Of a stretch of 60,000 nucleotides of DNA, positions 1 to 10,937 are shown piece after piece (positions within the stretch are counted from its first letter, which is position 1; the number at the start of each line of letters is the position of its first letter). The translations under genes and the position numbers were made by a program. The stretch is from Gnetum montanum (taxonomy: Eukaryota > Streptophyta > Gnetopsida > Gnetales > Gnetaceae). The notes under the pieces are model-generated. The model saw only the letters and a program-made list of their open reading frames with translations, searched no databases and was not told the DNA's origin. The DNA lies in NCBI GenBank assembly GCA_015680685.1, contig MNCI01009612.1:65452-125451 (forward strand). The letters are read 5' to 3'.

Positions 1-161
1 CATTTTCGTTTAGGGCTTCACCATCTTCATCACGAATTTCCTCTATTTTTGGATATAGTTGCTACTGAATATCCATTGACACAAATAATGAAAACATAGA
101 ACCTTCACTTTTTGGGGCAATCTAATCCAAAACATTTTTAGCCTAAGCTCTGATACCATTT
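1..161 (-). mobile_element. 5' internal region and primer-binding site of a minus-strand LTR retrotransposon
   Basis: The reverse strand reads TGGTATCAGAGC at 158-147, the standard plant primer-binding site complementary to initiator-Met tRNA. It sits three bases inside the LTR at 162-502. The remaining bases to the left edge would be the untranslated leader of this element, whose coding part lies outside the window. No gag motif is visible in these 160 bases, so the lineage cannot be named. Confidence 0.6.
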
Positions 162-502
162 TGGGGGTGAGGCTCCTTGCAAGCCTCCACAATCCACAGT
201 GCTCCACTCATCTCGTCATGAAATTCTCTAAGCATCTTAAATCCCATGGTGCATGCAAATGAGAAAGACAATGAATATGTAAAAGCAACATAATAGAAAC
301 TTGGAAAGCTATCTTGCACAATGCTCGTCATTCAACTTACTTTGTGCACTCTCTTCTCTTGATGTGTTAACATAGAGGAGTAAACAAAAGCAAAGAAATA
401 TTCTTTGAACCAAGCCTTTATTGCATCAACTTTCATAAAAACATAGCTTCAAGCTAATACATCATAGACTTCAACACACCAAGACAACAACAAGACTTAG
501 CA
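162..502 (-). repeat. LTR (5' LTR of the minus-strand element running off the left edge)
   Basis: The LTR is bounded by TG at 162 and CA at 501-502 on the plus strand, so it starts TGCTAAGT and ends CCTCACCCCCA when read on the minus strand, directly followed by the primer site. It contains an AATAAAGG polyadenylation-like signal on the minus strand near 420. The length of about 341 bases suits a plant LTR. It interrupts the gypsy integrase that resumes at 503. The right boundary is inferred from where integrase homology begins. Confidence 0.5.
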
Positions 503-1380
503 AATCAACCATTAGAGCCTTTTAAGCTTTAGGGCATCAACTTCATGGCACTCATCACTCCCATGTCAAATAAGAAGGCTTACATTATTATTGATGTTGA
601 TTACTATACCAAGTGGGTTGAAGCTATAATAGTATTAGACTATACATCCACCACTACAACACAGTTTGTACAATAATAACTGATAAATAGGTTTGGTGTA
701 TCTAGGGCACTCATTTCTGATAGTGGGATCCACTTCACAAGAATTACTTTTTGGAAAATCATGAAATACTTGCAGGTGCAACATAAACTCAAAACTCCCT
801 ATTACCCCCAAACTAATGGTCAAGGTGAAGTTACTAATAGGGATATCACTAGGATCCTAACATGAAAAATCACTAGATATTGGAAGGATTGGAGTACCAA
901 ACTTAGTGATGCTCTTTGAACATATCGATCAACTTGGAAGCTTTTTATAGGCTACTCTCCCAATGAGTTGGTGTATGGAAAGTTACCCAAATTTTCAATC
1001 TAAGCTGAACTTTCTACACTCACAATAGTTTGTGAGCTTGACCTTAACATTGATCTAGCAGAAAAAGAATGACTAATAACACTTATTGTACTAGATACAA
1101 ATTAACAAGTAGCCTTGATGATGAATGAAGTGCACAAGGCACATTCCAAATGACATCATGATGTATGGATAAGAAGAGTTAAATTTTAGCTAGACAATAA
1201 GGTTCCTTACTAAAATCCCATGCATGTGCCACAATGCACTAAATTCCAAATGTTATGGAAAGGATCTTATATCATATATGCACCTTTTCCTTCTAAATTC
1301 ATGATCATATACAACCCATCAAGCTCTCACAAACATCTATTGGTAAACATACAACAAGTTAATCCATTCATGTAACCTAA
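503..1380 (+). pseudogene. Ty3/gypsy integrase fragment, family G1 (Tat/Athila-like), decayed
   Basis: The plus strand encodes pieces of a retroviral-type integrase, which inserts element cDNA into the chromosome. Near 540-640 it reads ITPMSNKKAYIII then YYTKWVEA, the start of the catalytic core. Later pieces are YYPQTNGQGEVTNRDI-like sequence around 800-850 and RSTWKLFIGYSPNELVYG near 925-980. Several in-frame stops and frame changes are present, so it is dead. The piece with PMSN-KAYIII is nearly the same as in the minus-strand copy near 36950, so both belong to one family. The 5' part (gag, protease, RT) is absent, probably because of the LTR insertion to the left. The tail near 1340 reads HLLVNIQQVNPF, the usual end of the integrase C-terminal part. 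Confidence 0.8.
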
Positions 1381-2490
1381 ATTAGTCAATAACAATAATA
1401 CCTCTGCATTGAAATAGGCTCACTCTATTTTTCAAATCTCCTCCTCTCAACATAGTTTTTGGAGATGGCCATCTAAAACTAACATCTTGATGAGGTTCAC
1501 CAAATTTTCACTTGTTTTTTACATTGTTCTTTATCTATTTTCCATTTCCTTGCCTATTTTCTTGTTAATTCTATATATTTTTCCTTTTCTTTTTATTTCT
1601 TCATGACTTTCATCCAAGTTTATTGGAAATCTTGGATTTTATTATTGTTAGTGCAATTTTGGGAAGTATTAAATAAAGTTATTACTATTATGATTAATTA
1701 AAAAAAAGATCAATTTTTATCTTTGTAACATGTAATCTACTTATATTCTATCAATTTTCTGGTAGTATTACGCAATGAGATCATGACATCCACCTATTCC
1801 ATATGTTTTATGAAAAATAAATATCTTGAAATCATAAGGTTCTTTGATGTTAGAACTTAATAATGTAATCAATGATATTGATACTTAATAGATTGGGAAA
1901 GGACCAAGTGGGAATTGAATAGGGTATGACCTTAAGAGGATTTGATATGGTTTCTATTAACATCATTCTTAAGATTTTATGATACTCCACTGGTATACCA
2001 TCACTCCTACTATCAACCATAAAAGGAAGCATGTCTTTGCATGGTATGGTTCCTATTAAAGAAAGGAAAAAAGATTAAAAGAAAAATAACACGAAAATTC
2101 AAAGCACATCCATTAGACTAAATAATAAGCTGCAAGCACTAGTTATGAGGGTGAAAACAATGTTACCCATGCCTAATTACACCTCTCTAACTAAGGCCCT
2201 CTCTACTTTCTTCTTCCTTTTTCTTCTTCTCTTGGAGTGATGGTTACTCCTTAGAATTATCCTAAACATACAATCAATGTTCAAAGTGCACATGTCAATG
2301 GGAGGTCACTAAAAATGAAATGGACTTGGTTTTTACTTGGAGCAGATAGGTATAAATCTCTCTTAATTACAATTTCTACTAAGAACCTTGTCTATCTAGG
2401 ATGTTGATCATCTCTTCGACATTCCTCTTTCTACCATTTATTCATTCATGGTTTACCATCTCATTACTTCATGCCATGGGAAATTATCTA
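1381..2490 (+). other. Non-coding spacer inside gypsy family G1 downstream of integrase
   Basis: About 1.1 kb between integrase and the conserved short frame. It is AT-rich, with pyrimidine-rich stretches at 1500-1610 and 2200-2240. I see no reading frame of note and no similarity to named families. The equivalent region of the minus-strand copy is 35000-36150, also without a recognisable gene. Confidence 0.4.
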
Positions 2491-2880
2491 GTTTGTTTCT
2501 AGATCATATAACCCTTGGATGATTGTTTATAAGTACAATATTTAAGTTAACTCAACCATTCATCATCCTTATGGTCCACATGAGGCCTATGCCTACTTTG
2601 GGAAGGATTCACTTGCATCATCTCTTTTGTCTAATTTTAGTTGGATCCCATATCCAAGATCACTTATTTTATCAATCATTTCAATAATCATCTAATTTTT
2701 CTCTATTTTTCATCATAGCTTTGTCCAACTCTGCTCCAACTACTTTTCCTAAGCTAAACCTATCCTTTTCTATGTTTTTGTTATTATTCTCCATTATTCT
2801 AGCTTTTATTGTGCTCTTGTTTCATTTCAAAACTCGTATAAAATTTCCCCATTTCATAATGTGAAAAATAGCTAAGTATA
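2490..2880 (+). pseudogene. Short conserved frame downstream of integrase in gypsy family G1 (plus copy)
   Basis: One frame reads PYGPHEAYAYFGKDSLASSLL around 2568-2632. The minus-strand copy of the same element (34935 downwards) reads MGPMDYLGEG then TCAYYGEDPLSSLLVGSIKH. The shared pattern YGPM/H, then AYFGKD or AYYGEDPLSSLL, indicates a common coding ancestor, since the protein pattern survives in two copies on opposite strands about 30 kb apart. It lies between integrase and the internal promoter-like region. Function unknown; it could be the end of an extended pol frame or the start of an env-like or additional ORF. Confidence 0.45.
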
Positions 2881-2884
2881 GCTA

Positions 2885-2965
2885 CATTAATGCAGCCTTG
2901 TCAACATAGTGGGATGATTTGGCACAACCCTGTCGACATAGTATAAAAATTCTATATATATGTAC
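2885..2965 (+). promoter_or_regulatory. Candidate internal promoter of gypsy family G1 (plus copy)
   Basis: Two copies of a motif of the form CCYTGTCRACATAG (near 2896 and 2929) are followed by TATAAAAA (2942) and a CTATATATATG box (2952-2962). The minus-strand copy has the same layout: CCCTGTCGATAG, then CTATATATATG at 34495-34482. The CCCTGTCGA motif also occurs in the LTR upstream of its TATA box (30828 region, minus strand). The big extra frame begins about 460 bases downstream in both copies. Confidence 0.4.
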
Positions 2966-3423
2966 AACACTTAGCTCATTTTTTCATCATTTAAAAATAG
3001 ATCTAGAGAATTTTTTTGTAGTTTTCAGAGCCCAGGAACATTCCAAGCCTCTAACTCATAAATCGCTAATCTATTTTCACCTATTTATTAATACTTGTGC
3101 TACCAGAGGTAAGCTTTACATTGTGGGGATACCAGCCTTTAGTTTTTTGTGGAAATTTTTGAAAAAATTTTCTAACTTTCCATAGTGAAGTAATTAAAAT
3201 AATGTTAAAGTAGTCACCATAAAGAATTAAGACCAATAAAGAAACTATGATAGCTAATGAATAAAATAATACACTTAACTTATATCTTAAACAAGCATTC
3301 AAATGATCAATTCTTAACACCCAATAACTATACATCAATCTAAAAAATAGGTATTTAATTATTAAGGTTATGAACGAAAAATCTAATCATGTGTTATGTT
3401 TGTGGTTACAAATGGTACCAAAA

Positions 3424-6262
3424 TGACGATCACAAGTAGGAGAGCCTTCATAACCAATGGAAAAGCAACTCCCAGGAGGAAGGAACCAATAGTAGCAACA
3501 ACCATAGTAGCCTCAAGTGCAAGCAGCTAAGGCCACTCATCTCATAGTATCTCTTCATGATGAGCTCGAAGTGAAATCTATTCAACAGATTCCCACTATA
3601 TAGATAGACTAATCTAGGCACCACAAGAACCCTAGGCCAAGGCCTAATCTCGAGGCCACCCTCACATAGGCTTGTTTGGAATAAATTAGGACCAAAGAAA
3701 TTCAAAGTTCTATTCTCCAACAAACAAATTTTGGATCCTTCTTGGTGCTAGCACCTAAGGAGGTCCAGAAAAAACTATAGGGGTCTCCCTTATGACCCAT
3801 TCTCTCTAATAGCAGAGAATGATACATGGGAGAGACTTACTTATTTTAGAATAATGGGTAAGTAGATGTGTTGGTGAAAATAAAGAATATTATCATCTAT
3901 TACTTAGTTGTGTCCATAGTGAAGGCCCTTAATTTTCCTAACATAGGGGAAAAATTGGTCGAGCTATTAATCCAGGTAAACCTAGAAGCCAAAAAGGAGT
4001 TAGTCTAGTGATGTTATGGGGTGGACCACAAGGAGTACAATGCTCTCACAAAGGCAAAGAAAGCATACATTAATATTACAACCCATCACCTAGATCCAAT
4101 GGTGAGGTTTAGTAAGGTGACAAATTTCATTGCTTAAGCATGCATTACCCTAAGTGGGAAATTTCCAATTAACCTACCCTAACTCATTTTCCTAGAGATT
4201 AAAAAATGCTTCAAGAAAATTAAGAAGGATAAGAAGACACTTCCCTTTCAATGTTTCATTCATAAGTTATGTAAAAAGGAAGGAATAGCTCACTATTCCA
4301 ATGATGTGATTCACCACACTCCTACCACATCCTCGTAGGAGATGATGAAGGATAAGGCAATAGCTAAGTTTCAAAACCAAGAGTAGCTGCCACCACCAAC
4401 ACTAACACCTTTAGTGACTACACCAAAGATTCTTATAACTATTGAAAGACTCATGAAACTTTAAAATTAGTAGTTATAGCAATAGTAGGGCTCTACAAGT
4501 GGTGGGGAGTCATCTATTTACTATTCATCCATGAGCCATCTCAACAAGGTTATAAGGGCCATTAGTTGATTGGATAGTGAAATGACCCTACTATTCTCAA
4601 CACAAAGGAACTAGTCATCCACCAAGTCCAATCTAAGTGCCAATGAGGTCACAATGTTCATTATTAGATAAACATTCTCTGAGATTTCAAGAAATTCTAC
4701 CACCTTCTCCATCAGGCTGGAGAAAGGTGAAAGGGCAACGATCCTAGTAATGCAACATAAGGACCAAGAGATAGCAACATAGGTGGTGGTTGATAGGGTA
4801 ATGGTCCTAAATGCTCCTATAACATTTGCACTAAAAATCACTATCATGATAGACATCCATATGTTTACAAGAGTAGGAAGTGGTTGGATGAGGGCAACCC
4901 AACATGAGGAGGTGTTGGAAAGACTAGTTGGAGCCAGGAAACCACTTTTGGAGATCTTTGATCTTCTAGATGAAATCACAATAAGACAGTCATAGCTACT
5001 CAAGATAAGGGACAAATTGATGATTGTCAACATACAACTAGAGGAGGCCACCATAACCATTCAATGGTTAGCCACTAAAGTTGCTAATTTGAAAGCCCAT
5101 CTCTCTAATCCTATAATTCTTAAGCCAAAGTTGACATGAGATGAAGCTTCCCAACAACTTCAACAAAAGCTTTAGATGGTCAAAAATGTGAAGAAGATGA
5201 TAATATTAGTTGCATACGTGTTTGAGGTCATGGAAAAAACATTGACAAGGATCTATCATAGATTCACAAGAAGAACTTAGTCCTTACCAAGGATAATCAC
5301 TAATTGTGAAATGCTAAGCAACAAAAAGAACAAATGATTAAGTTTTTACACTAGCAGTAGGAGTAGGTTGCTAAGGTCAACTTGCATTTGAGGAGGTTGG
5401 TGGTAGAAAATCATAATCTCTTGATGAAGAAAGTTCATGCTCTTTGGCAGAAGACAACAATTGAGGTAGCCACTTAGAATAATGAAACCTTTAAATTTAA
5501 ATCGATGAAGAATCACTATAAGGATTAGGTCAAGCTCCTCAAGGAGATCAATGAGAATGCAATAAGATTAGGAAAGGTAAAAATGAATGAGGTCCTCCAA
5601 CAACTTCGAAAGAGAGTGGATGTATGGTAGTCCATCTTTCATGGACTGAACACATCAAAGAAAGTAGAAATATGCCTGAAAGAGCTACAAATTGATGAGA
5701 TGATAGAGTATATGAAGCTTACCAACCTTTCTTATGCAAATTTAGCAATGGTGACAGTAGGGAGGGCAAGATCAGAGTTGGAGAAATAGGTTACCAGTTC
5801 CTACCTACTCTATGAGGTGGAATTCAAGCTTTACATAGAGACAAAAAAAAATTTAGAGATAACCAATGTGAAGCTTGAAGTTCTCAAAAGTAGATTCACC
5901 GATCAATGATTCATTGCTAAGAACCTGGTAAGAAGGATGAATGACTACCAGGAGCTGTAGAACCTTGTGAAGACATTTGACATTGAACATAAAAATCTTC
6001 ACAACCTAGTTTATCAATGTAAAGGAATTATTTCCTTTAATGTCATGCCCATGGGAGATTCTTGCACGAGCCCATATAAGCAAAGAAGCCTAGAATGTGT
6101 ATGACCCACGGAGAAAAGAGAAGAAAATAAAAGCACTTCTAGATGCGTTCAAACTTCCAATGGAAGTAGTGGTACTAGTAGAATAGCCTTAGCCACCAGT
6201 AGTATTGGGATGATATGAAGGACCATCTAAACCACAGAAGCCTTCACCTCTAGAAATAGTTT
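3424..6262 (+). pseudogene. Additional ORF (about 945 codons, coiled-coil C-terminal half) of gypsy family G1, plus copy, decayed
   Basis: Read through scattered stops, this stretch encodes a protein-like sequence homologous to the minus-strand region 34060-31190. Shared blocks, in order, are: VKIKNIIIYYLV near 3880 with VKMKNISVSYLV in the other copy; CYGVDHKEYNALT near 4010 with CYGINHKEFDTLT; TSGGESSIYYSSMSHLNKV near 4495 with TSGGDPSMY then MSHLNEV; LATKVANLKAHLSNP near 5070 with LANKVAKLRAKIANP; and KIKALLDAFKLP near 6128 with KMKALLDAFHLS. The second half is rich in Leu, Lys and Glu in heptad-like order and looks like a coiled coil. It is neither gag, pol nor a recognisable envelope. 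It ends about 240 bases before the LTR. Not functional here. Confidence 0.65.
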
Positions 6263-6501
6263 GAGAATTCATCTTATGTTTGATTATTCAATAGGAACCT
6301 ACTATAGTTTTATCTAAGTATCCAATTTTATTATCAAGGATACTTATTTTTTAAAAAGTCATATAGTCCAACACCTAGAGTTAGTTATAGTTAGTTACTC
6401 TATTTGCCTATTAATAAATTTCATTCTTCCTCAAATTTTGTAAGAATCTTAATTACAAATTTTTTCACTTGAGGATAAGTTTTCAATTAGTCATGGGGGT
6501 A

Positions 6502-7080
6502 TGATGAACACTCAATAATACAGGGTACATCAACATAGCCTCATCAACACATGCTAGGATGCATTGATGTAGGTATGTTGACGTTGGTGCAGTCATTGCA
6601 TATATAAATGTCCATACCCTTTGCATTTATGACATCTTTCAATCTTCTTCTTAGTTAAACTCTTGTAGTTTATTCCTTCAAGAGTTACAATATTCTTTTC
6701 TCTAAGTATATGTAGTGTGGATTTGTAAGATTGTATGACATTTTATTCAAGTGGTCATGTGCCTAGACACATTAGCACGATCAATAATAAAATTGAGATT
6801 TCCTACATCCATTGTAGCACTTAGACTAGTTTACTATTATTTTGTTGTACTTTACTTTACATGCAATTTACATTTGCATTCTTAAGTCATTAATGAAATT
6901 AATCATAAACACATGAATATGACCACTTTGAGTATGATGTATTAATTCTTGGTAATCCTAGTAGTGGATACTTGGTACTCCCAACAGTATACACTTGGTA
7001 ACCCAACAATATTAATATAAGTTTAGGATGTGTACGAAAAATGGGAATGGATACTCTATGTTAGGATAGTTAGTTAGTAN
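6502..7080 (+). repeat. 3' LTR of gypsy family G1 (plus copy)
   Basis: A purine-rich tract ATGGGGGTA directly precedes TGATGAACAC at 6502, which I take as the LTR start; the minus-strand copy has GTGGGTGTA then TGATGAGCAT. A TATATAAATG box lies near 6600. Near 6950-7050 the sequence TTGGTAATCCTAGTAGTG and GTTTAGGATGTGTACGA is matched almost exactly in the LTR at 30330-30973. The 3' boundary is uncertain; homology can be followed to about 7065. A single N lies at 7080. Confidence 0.6.
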
Positions 7081-8852
7081 TGGCATAGTGGGTACCCACT
7101 ACTCATTATTGGCATGCATTGCCAAGGACTTAGCTTAGCTAAGTGTGTTAAATATTATTAACAAGTAAATCCATACAAGGTATAGGTTGTGCAGCAGTGA
7201 AAAATAAGAGTATTATGGTTACTTGGCTAGTAATAAAGAATTTTCTTCTACTTACTTTATGAAAAGATGATGAAAAGAGTCTTGTTTTTGTAGTTGGTAA
7301 GATGGTGAAAAGACTCTTGTTTGCAAGGTTGGATTTAGCTATAGTAGTAGCATCAAATAGATGCAAGTAGAGTAGCAAAACATGAGAAAAACACTTTTAG
7401 AAATCCATATCCTTCACAACACTTATCACCATGAATTACAATAATGCTTTTGAAGAAAGCCAATTGTAAGAAAAGTTTGCAATTCTACTCTATAGGGTCT
7501 CTTTCTTTAGAAATGCTAGCCTCCTCAATTCTACTAGTTCTCTTACTCTCTTTACTCATATTGATTCTATGCAAAGCTATCTCCACAACTCATTTGACTA
7601 TGTGGGATTATCCAATTTCATATCCTCAGTCTCCTCTCCCATCCTATATTTTATAGATCTCAACAACTATTCCTTTTGCAATTGTAGGCTTCTTGAACCT
7701 TAGTTGATCACTTGTGTTGTACTTAATCTTATATCTATTGCTTTCTGCAAACACTTGCTTTCATTTGGATTGGAATTTTTTATTTTTTTATCTTCATTTT
7801 CATGATTGTGGTTTTCTCTTGATTCTTGGGTTTCTTCCTAGAGTTTGAGATAATGAGCCAGGGTTGCATTCGTAAATGAACTGATGAATTAAAAGAGGTA
7901 GCCATTGTTGGAAAATATTATGTGTGATCTCTACATTGTAGTGAATGAAAACCTCCCTTCTTAAGAGATTATCATCTATGATAGAATCCACCTCTCAGAT
8001 GGCACCGAAACTAGGCCCACACTTGAAAGTGTCATCACTATCAATGTGATAAATCATTCCACACTTTATCTACTTACCATCCAAATCTTATTACTTAGTA
8101 TTGCTATCTGTATTGGTACCATATTATTTATTCTAGTAATTTGCTAAGACTCCTTGTTTCCATTGTCATTAGAGCTCATCGGTGCTAGTGAAGTGATGGT
8201 GGTGGAAAATTTGAAAGTCTAGGATAAGCTAAGATGAAGGTGTTAGTGAATAGACACCTACTACACTTGTCATTAACCTAAGCATCCTACAAGACATTTA
8301 GTACAAAGGATACATTGGATGTGTACAATGTTTTTGAGATCGAGCTACACCTTACTTGGGTGCTATTACACCTCACATCTTTACGACTATGCAAAATGAC
8401 ATTAATGTAATGGCACATAGCTATTTCCTTCCTGAATATCAATAAATTTTGATTAGTCTAAATTAAAAAAAAGTTCATGTATGATAAATGTTTCAATTCT
8501 TTGTTGGATAGTTTTAGAATATTATCTTCAGTTATGTAATGATAACTAAACTCTTAATATTTCCAACCCTTCCCCTCCTCTTTTTCTAAATGAACCTTAA
8601 TGTTTTCTTTTGGTATAACGTTGTCTTACATGTATAGATAATTTAGAATGAAGCTAAATGGATGAGGGATACAAAGAGCCTTGAGGATCCCAATAGCAAA
8701 AGAAGAAAGAGAGGAATATTTGAGGAGGAAGAGCCACTAATAAAAGGGGGGTTTAGCATCAAGGAAAGACAATGAGTTCAAAGAAGAATATGTGGAGGGT
8801 TGGAACTTTCCAAAGCCTCTAAACCTTAATTTTCTTCAAAAAACTAGAGCTT
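7081..8852. other. AT-rich non-coding interval
   Basis: About 1.8 kb between the gypsy LTR and the copia element. Short open frames exist (for example 7444-7656 plus, 7800-7991 minus) but none shows a recognisable domain or a matching copy elsewhere in the window. Probably decayed repeats. Confidence 0.4.
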
Positions 8853-8857
8853 GGCAT

Positions 8858-8897
8858 TATTAAGTTATGTGGTGATTGATCCAACACGGGTCAAAAC
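8858..8897 (+). repeat. 5' LTR of copia C1 (first 40 bases; rest in assembly gap)
   Basis: The 40 visible bases match the first 40 of the LTRs at 12902 and 58949, apart from single-base changes including TG to TA at the terminus. The remainder lies in the run of Ns. Confidence 0.8.
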
Positions 8898-9177
8898 NNN
8901 NNNNNNNNNNNNNNNNNNNNNNNNNNNNNNNNNNNNNNNNNNNNNNNNNNNNNNNNNNNNNNNNNNNNNNNNNNNNNNNNNNNNNNNNNNNNNNNNNNNN
9001 NNNNNNNNNNNNNNNNNNNNNNNNNNNNNNNNNNNNNNNNNNNNNNNNNNNNNNNNNNNNNNNNNNNNNNNNNNNNNNNNNNNNNNNNNNNNNNNNNNNN
9101 NNNNNNNNNNNNNNNNNNNNNNNNNNNNNNNNNNNNNNNNNNNNNNNNNNNNNNNNNNNNNNNNNNNNNNNNNNNNN
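8898..9177. other. Assembly gap (280 Ns)
   Basis: Undetermined bases. In the sister copy the distance from LTR start to the SSMYEKPS part of gag is about 585 bases; here it would be about 320, so the real missing sequence is probably about 265 bases longer than the N run, or the copy has a deletion there. Confidence 0.9.
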
Positions 9178-9662
9178 TTTTCAAGTATGTATGAAAAGCC
9201 ATCTACTACAAATAAGGTATATTTGATGCATCGGTTGTTCAATTTGAAGATGGGTGAAGGTGCATCAGTTACAAATCACATCAATGAATTCAATACGATA
9301 ATTAGTCAATTGAATTCAATGGAGAACACCTTTGAGAACAAAATACAGGTGTTGATTTTGTTGTCATCTTTGCCAGAGAGTTGGCCTACAACAGTGAATG
9401 TTGTGAGTAGCTCATCAAGTACTTTAAAATTAAAGTTGAATGATATTCGAGACTTGATTATTAGCAAGGAAATTCATAGAAGGGAGTCAAGAGAATCCTC
9501 AGGGTTTGCTTTGAATATAGAAAGCATAGGTAGGATCTCACAACGTGGTCAAAACCATGGTAATGGTAGATCGAAGTCCAGAGGCAGAGGAAAATCTAAA
9601 AATCATAGGGAAGTTGTTTGCTGGAATTGTGACAAGAAGGGTCACTTTAGAAATTAGTGCAG
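9178..9662 (+). pseudogene. copia C1 gag (UBN2-type capsid and zinc knuckle), 5' end missing
   Basis: Gag packages the element RNA. The visible part starts at SSMYEKPS, continues through a helical UBN2-type domain (YLMHRLFNLKMGEGAS, LPESWPTTVNVVSS) and a basic Arg/Gly/Ser region (about 9540-9610), and reaches a CCHC zinc knuckle CWNCDKKGHFRN at about 9619-9654. The last Cys of the knuckle follows a TAG at 9654-9656 that replaces the usual Gln codon. Pol continues in another frame, so a frameshift lies near 9660-9690. The N-terminal part is in the gap and can be judged only from the sister copy at 59276. Confidence 0.85.
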
Positions 9663-10937
9663 GGCACCAAGGAAGAAGAAGAATCAGTGAATGTAGCAGA
9701 GGAGATTATTGCTGATGCTTTGATTTTATGTATGGAAAATCCCATTGAATCTTGGATTCTAGATTCAGGTGCTTCATTCCACTCCACTCCATGTAAGGAA
9801 TTGTTACACAATTATGTTGCAGGGAAGTTTGGAAATGTTTATCTTGCAGATGTTGAACCTTTGGATATTGTGGGGAAGGGTGAAGTTCAAATAAAGACCA
9901 CCCACGGGATGAAATGGAAATTGCAAGATGTAATACATGTTCTAGGACTTAAGAAAAATTTAATCTCCATGAGTCAGATGGATTTGAATGGGTATACAAC
10001 AACATTTAGTGATAGATCATGGAAGATTACCAAGGGAAACATGGTTGTTGCACGAGGCTGTAAGGTGGGAACATTGTACATGACTACAGCAAAGAAAGAT
10101 GCAGTTGCAGTTGCTAACTATGATGGTGATTTAGTCCTATGGCACCGAAGACTTGGGCACATGAGTGAAAAATGTATGAAGTTGTTGGCTTCAAAGGGAA
10201 AGTTACCAAATTTTAAGTTTGATGATGTTGGCTAGTGTGAATATTATGTTTATGGGAAGCAAAAACAAGTTACTTTCTCAAAGATAGGGAGGATATCACA
10301 GACTAAAAATCTCGAACTAGTGCATTCATATGTATGGGGGCTAGCTCCAGTGAAGTCTCTTAGAGGCTCAAGATATTATGTCACCTTCATTGACGATTCC
10401 ACTAGGAAGGTATGGGTTTATTTTCTAAAAAATAAATCTGATGTGTTTGCCACTTTTAAAAGGTGGAAAGCTGAATTAGAAAATCATACTGATTTAAAAA
10501 TAAAATGTCTAAAGTTAGATAATGGAGGGGAATATGACAGCCAAGAATTCAAGAATTTCTATTCAGAAAATGGGATCAGGATGATCAAGCTAGTTCCAAG
10601 AACACTAGAGCAAAATGGTGTTGCTGAACGGATGAACAAAACCTTGAATGAAAGAGCTAGGAGCATGAGAATAGACTCTGGGCTACCAAAGTTCTTTTGG
10701 GTAGATGCAGTTAACACAGCAGGCTACCTCATTAATCGAGCACCTTCCGTTCCATTGGAGTTTAGAATACCAGAGGAGGTATGGACTAGAAAGGAGGTAA
10801 ATCTTTCACATTTGGAAATTTTTGGGTGTGTCTCCTATGTGCATATTGATTCAAATGATAGAATTAAGCTTGATCCTAAAGCCAAGAAATGTTATTTTAT
10901 TGGCTATGGTTCCAATAATTTTAGTTATCGTTTCTAG
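9657..10937 (+). pseudogene. copia C1 protease and integrase, with internal stops
   Basis: The frame shows the aspartic protease active site DSGASFH at about 9762, which cleaves the polyprotein. Next comes the pre-integrase part LWHRRLGHMSEK near 10138, then the zinc-finger region, where the second Cys of the last pair reads Tyr (CEYYVYGK near 10235). The integrase core follows, with FIDDSTRKVW near 10389, KLDNGGEY near 10515 and EQNGVAERMNKT near 10608, so the D,D,E residues are all present. A TAG at 10233-10235 and a TAG at 10935-10937 (expected Trp in RFWDDQ-type sequence) break the frame. One polyprotein in living relatives. Confidence 0.9.

Noticed and set aside
4611-5060. 149-codon minus-strand frame
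   Set aside because: Lies opposite the additional ORF of gypsy G1, whose plus-strand reading is matched in the other copy; the minus reading has no match.
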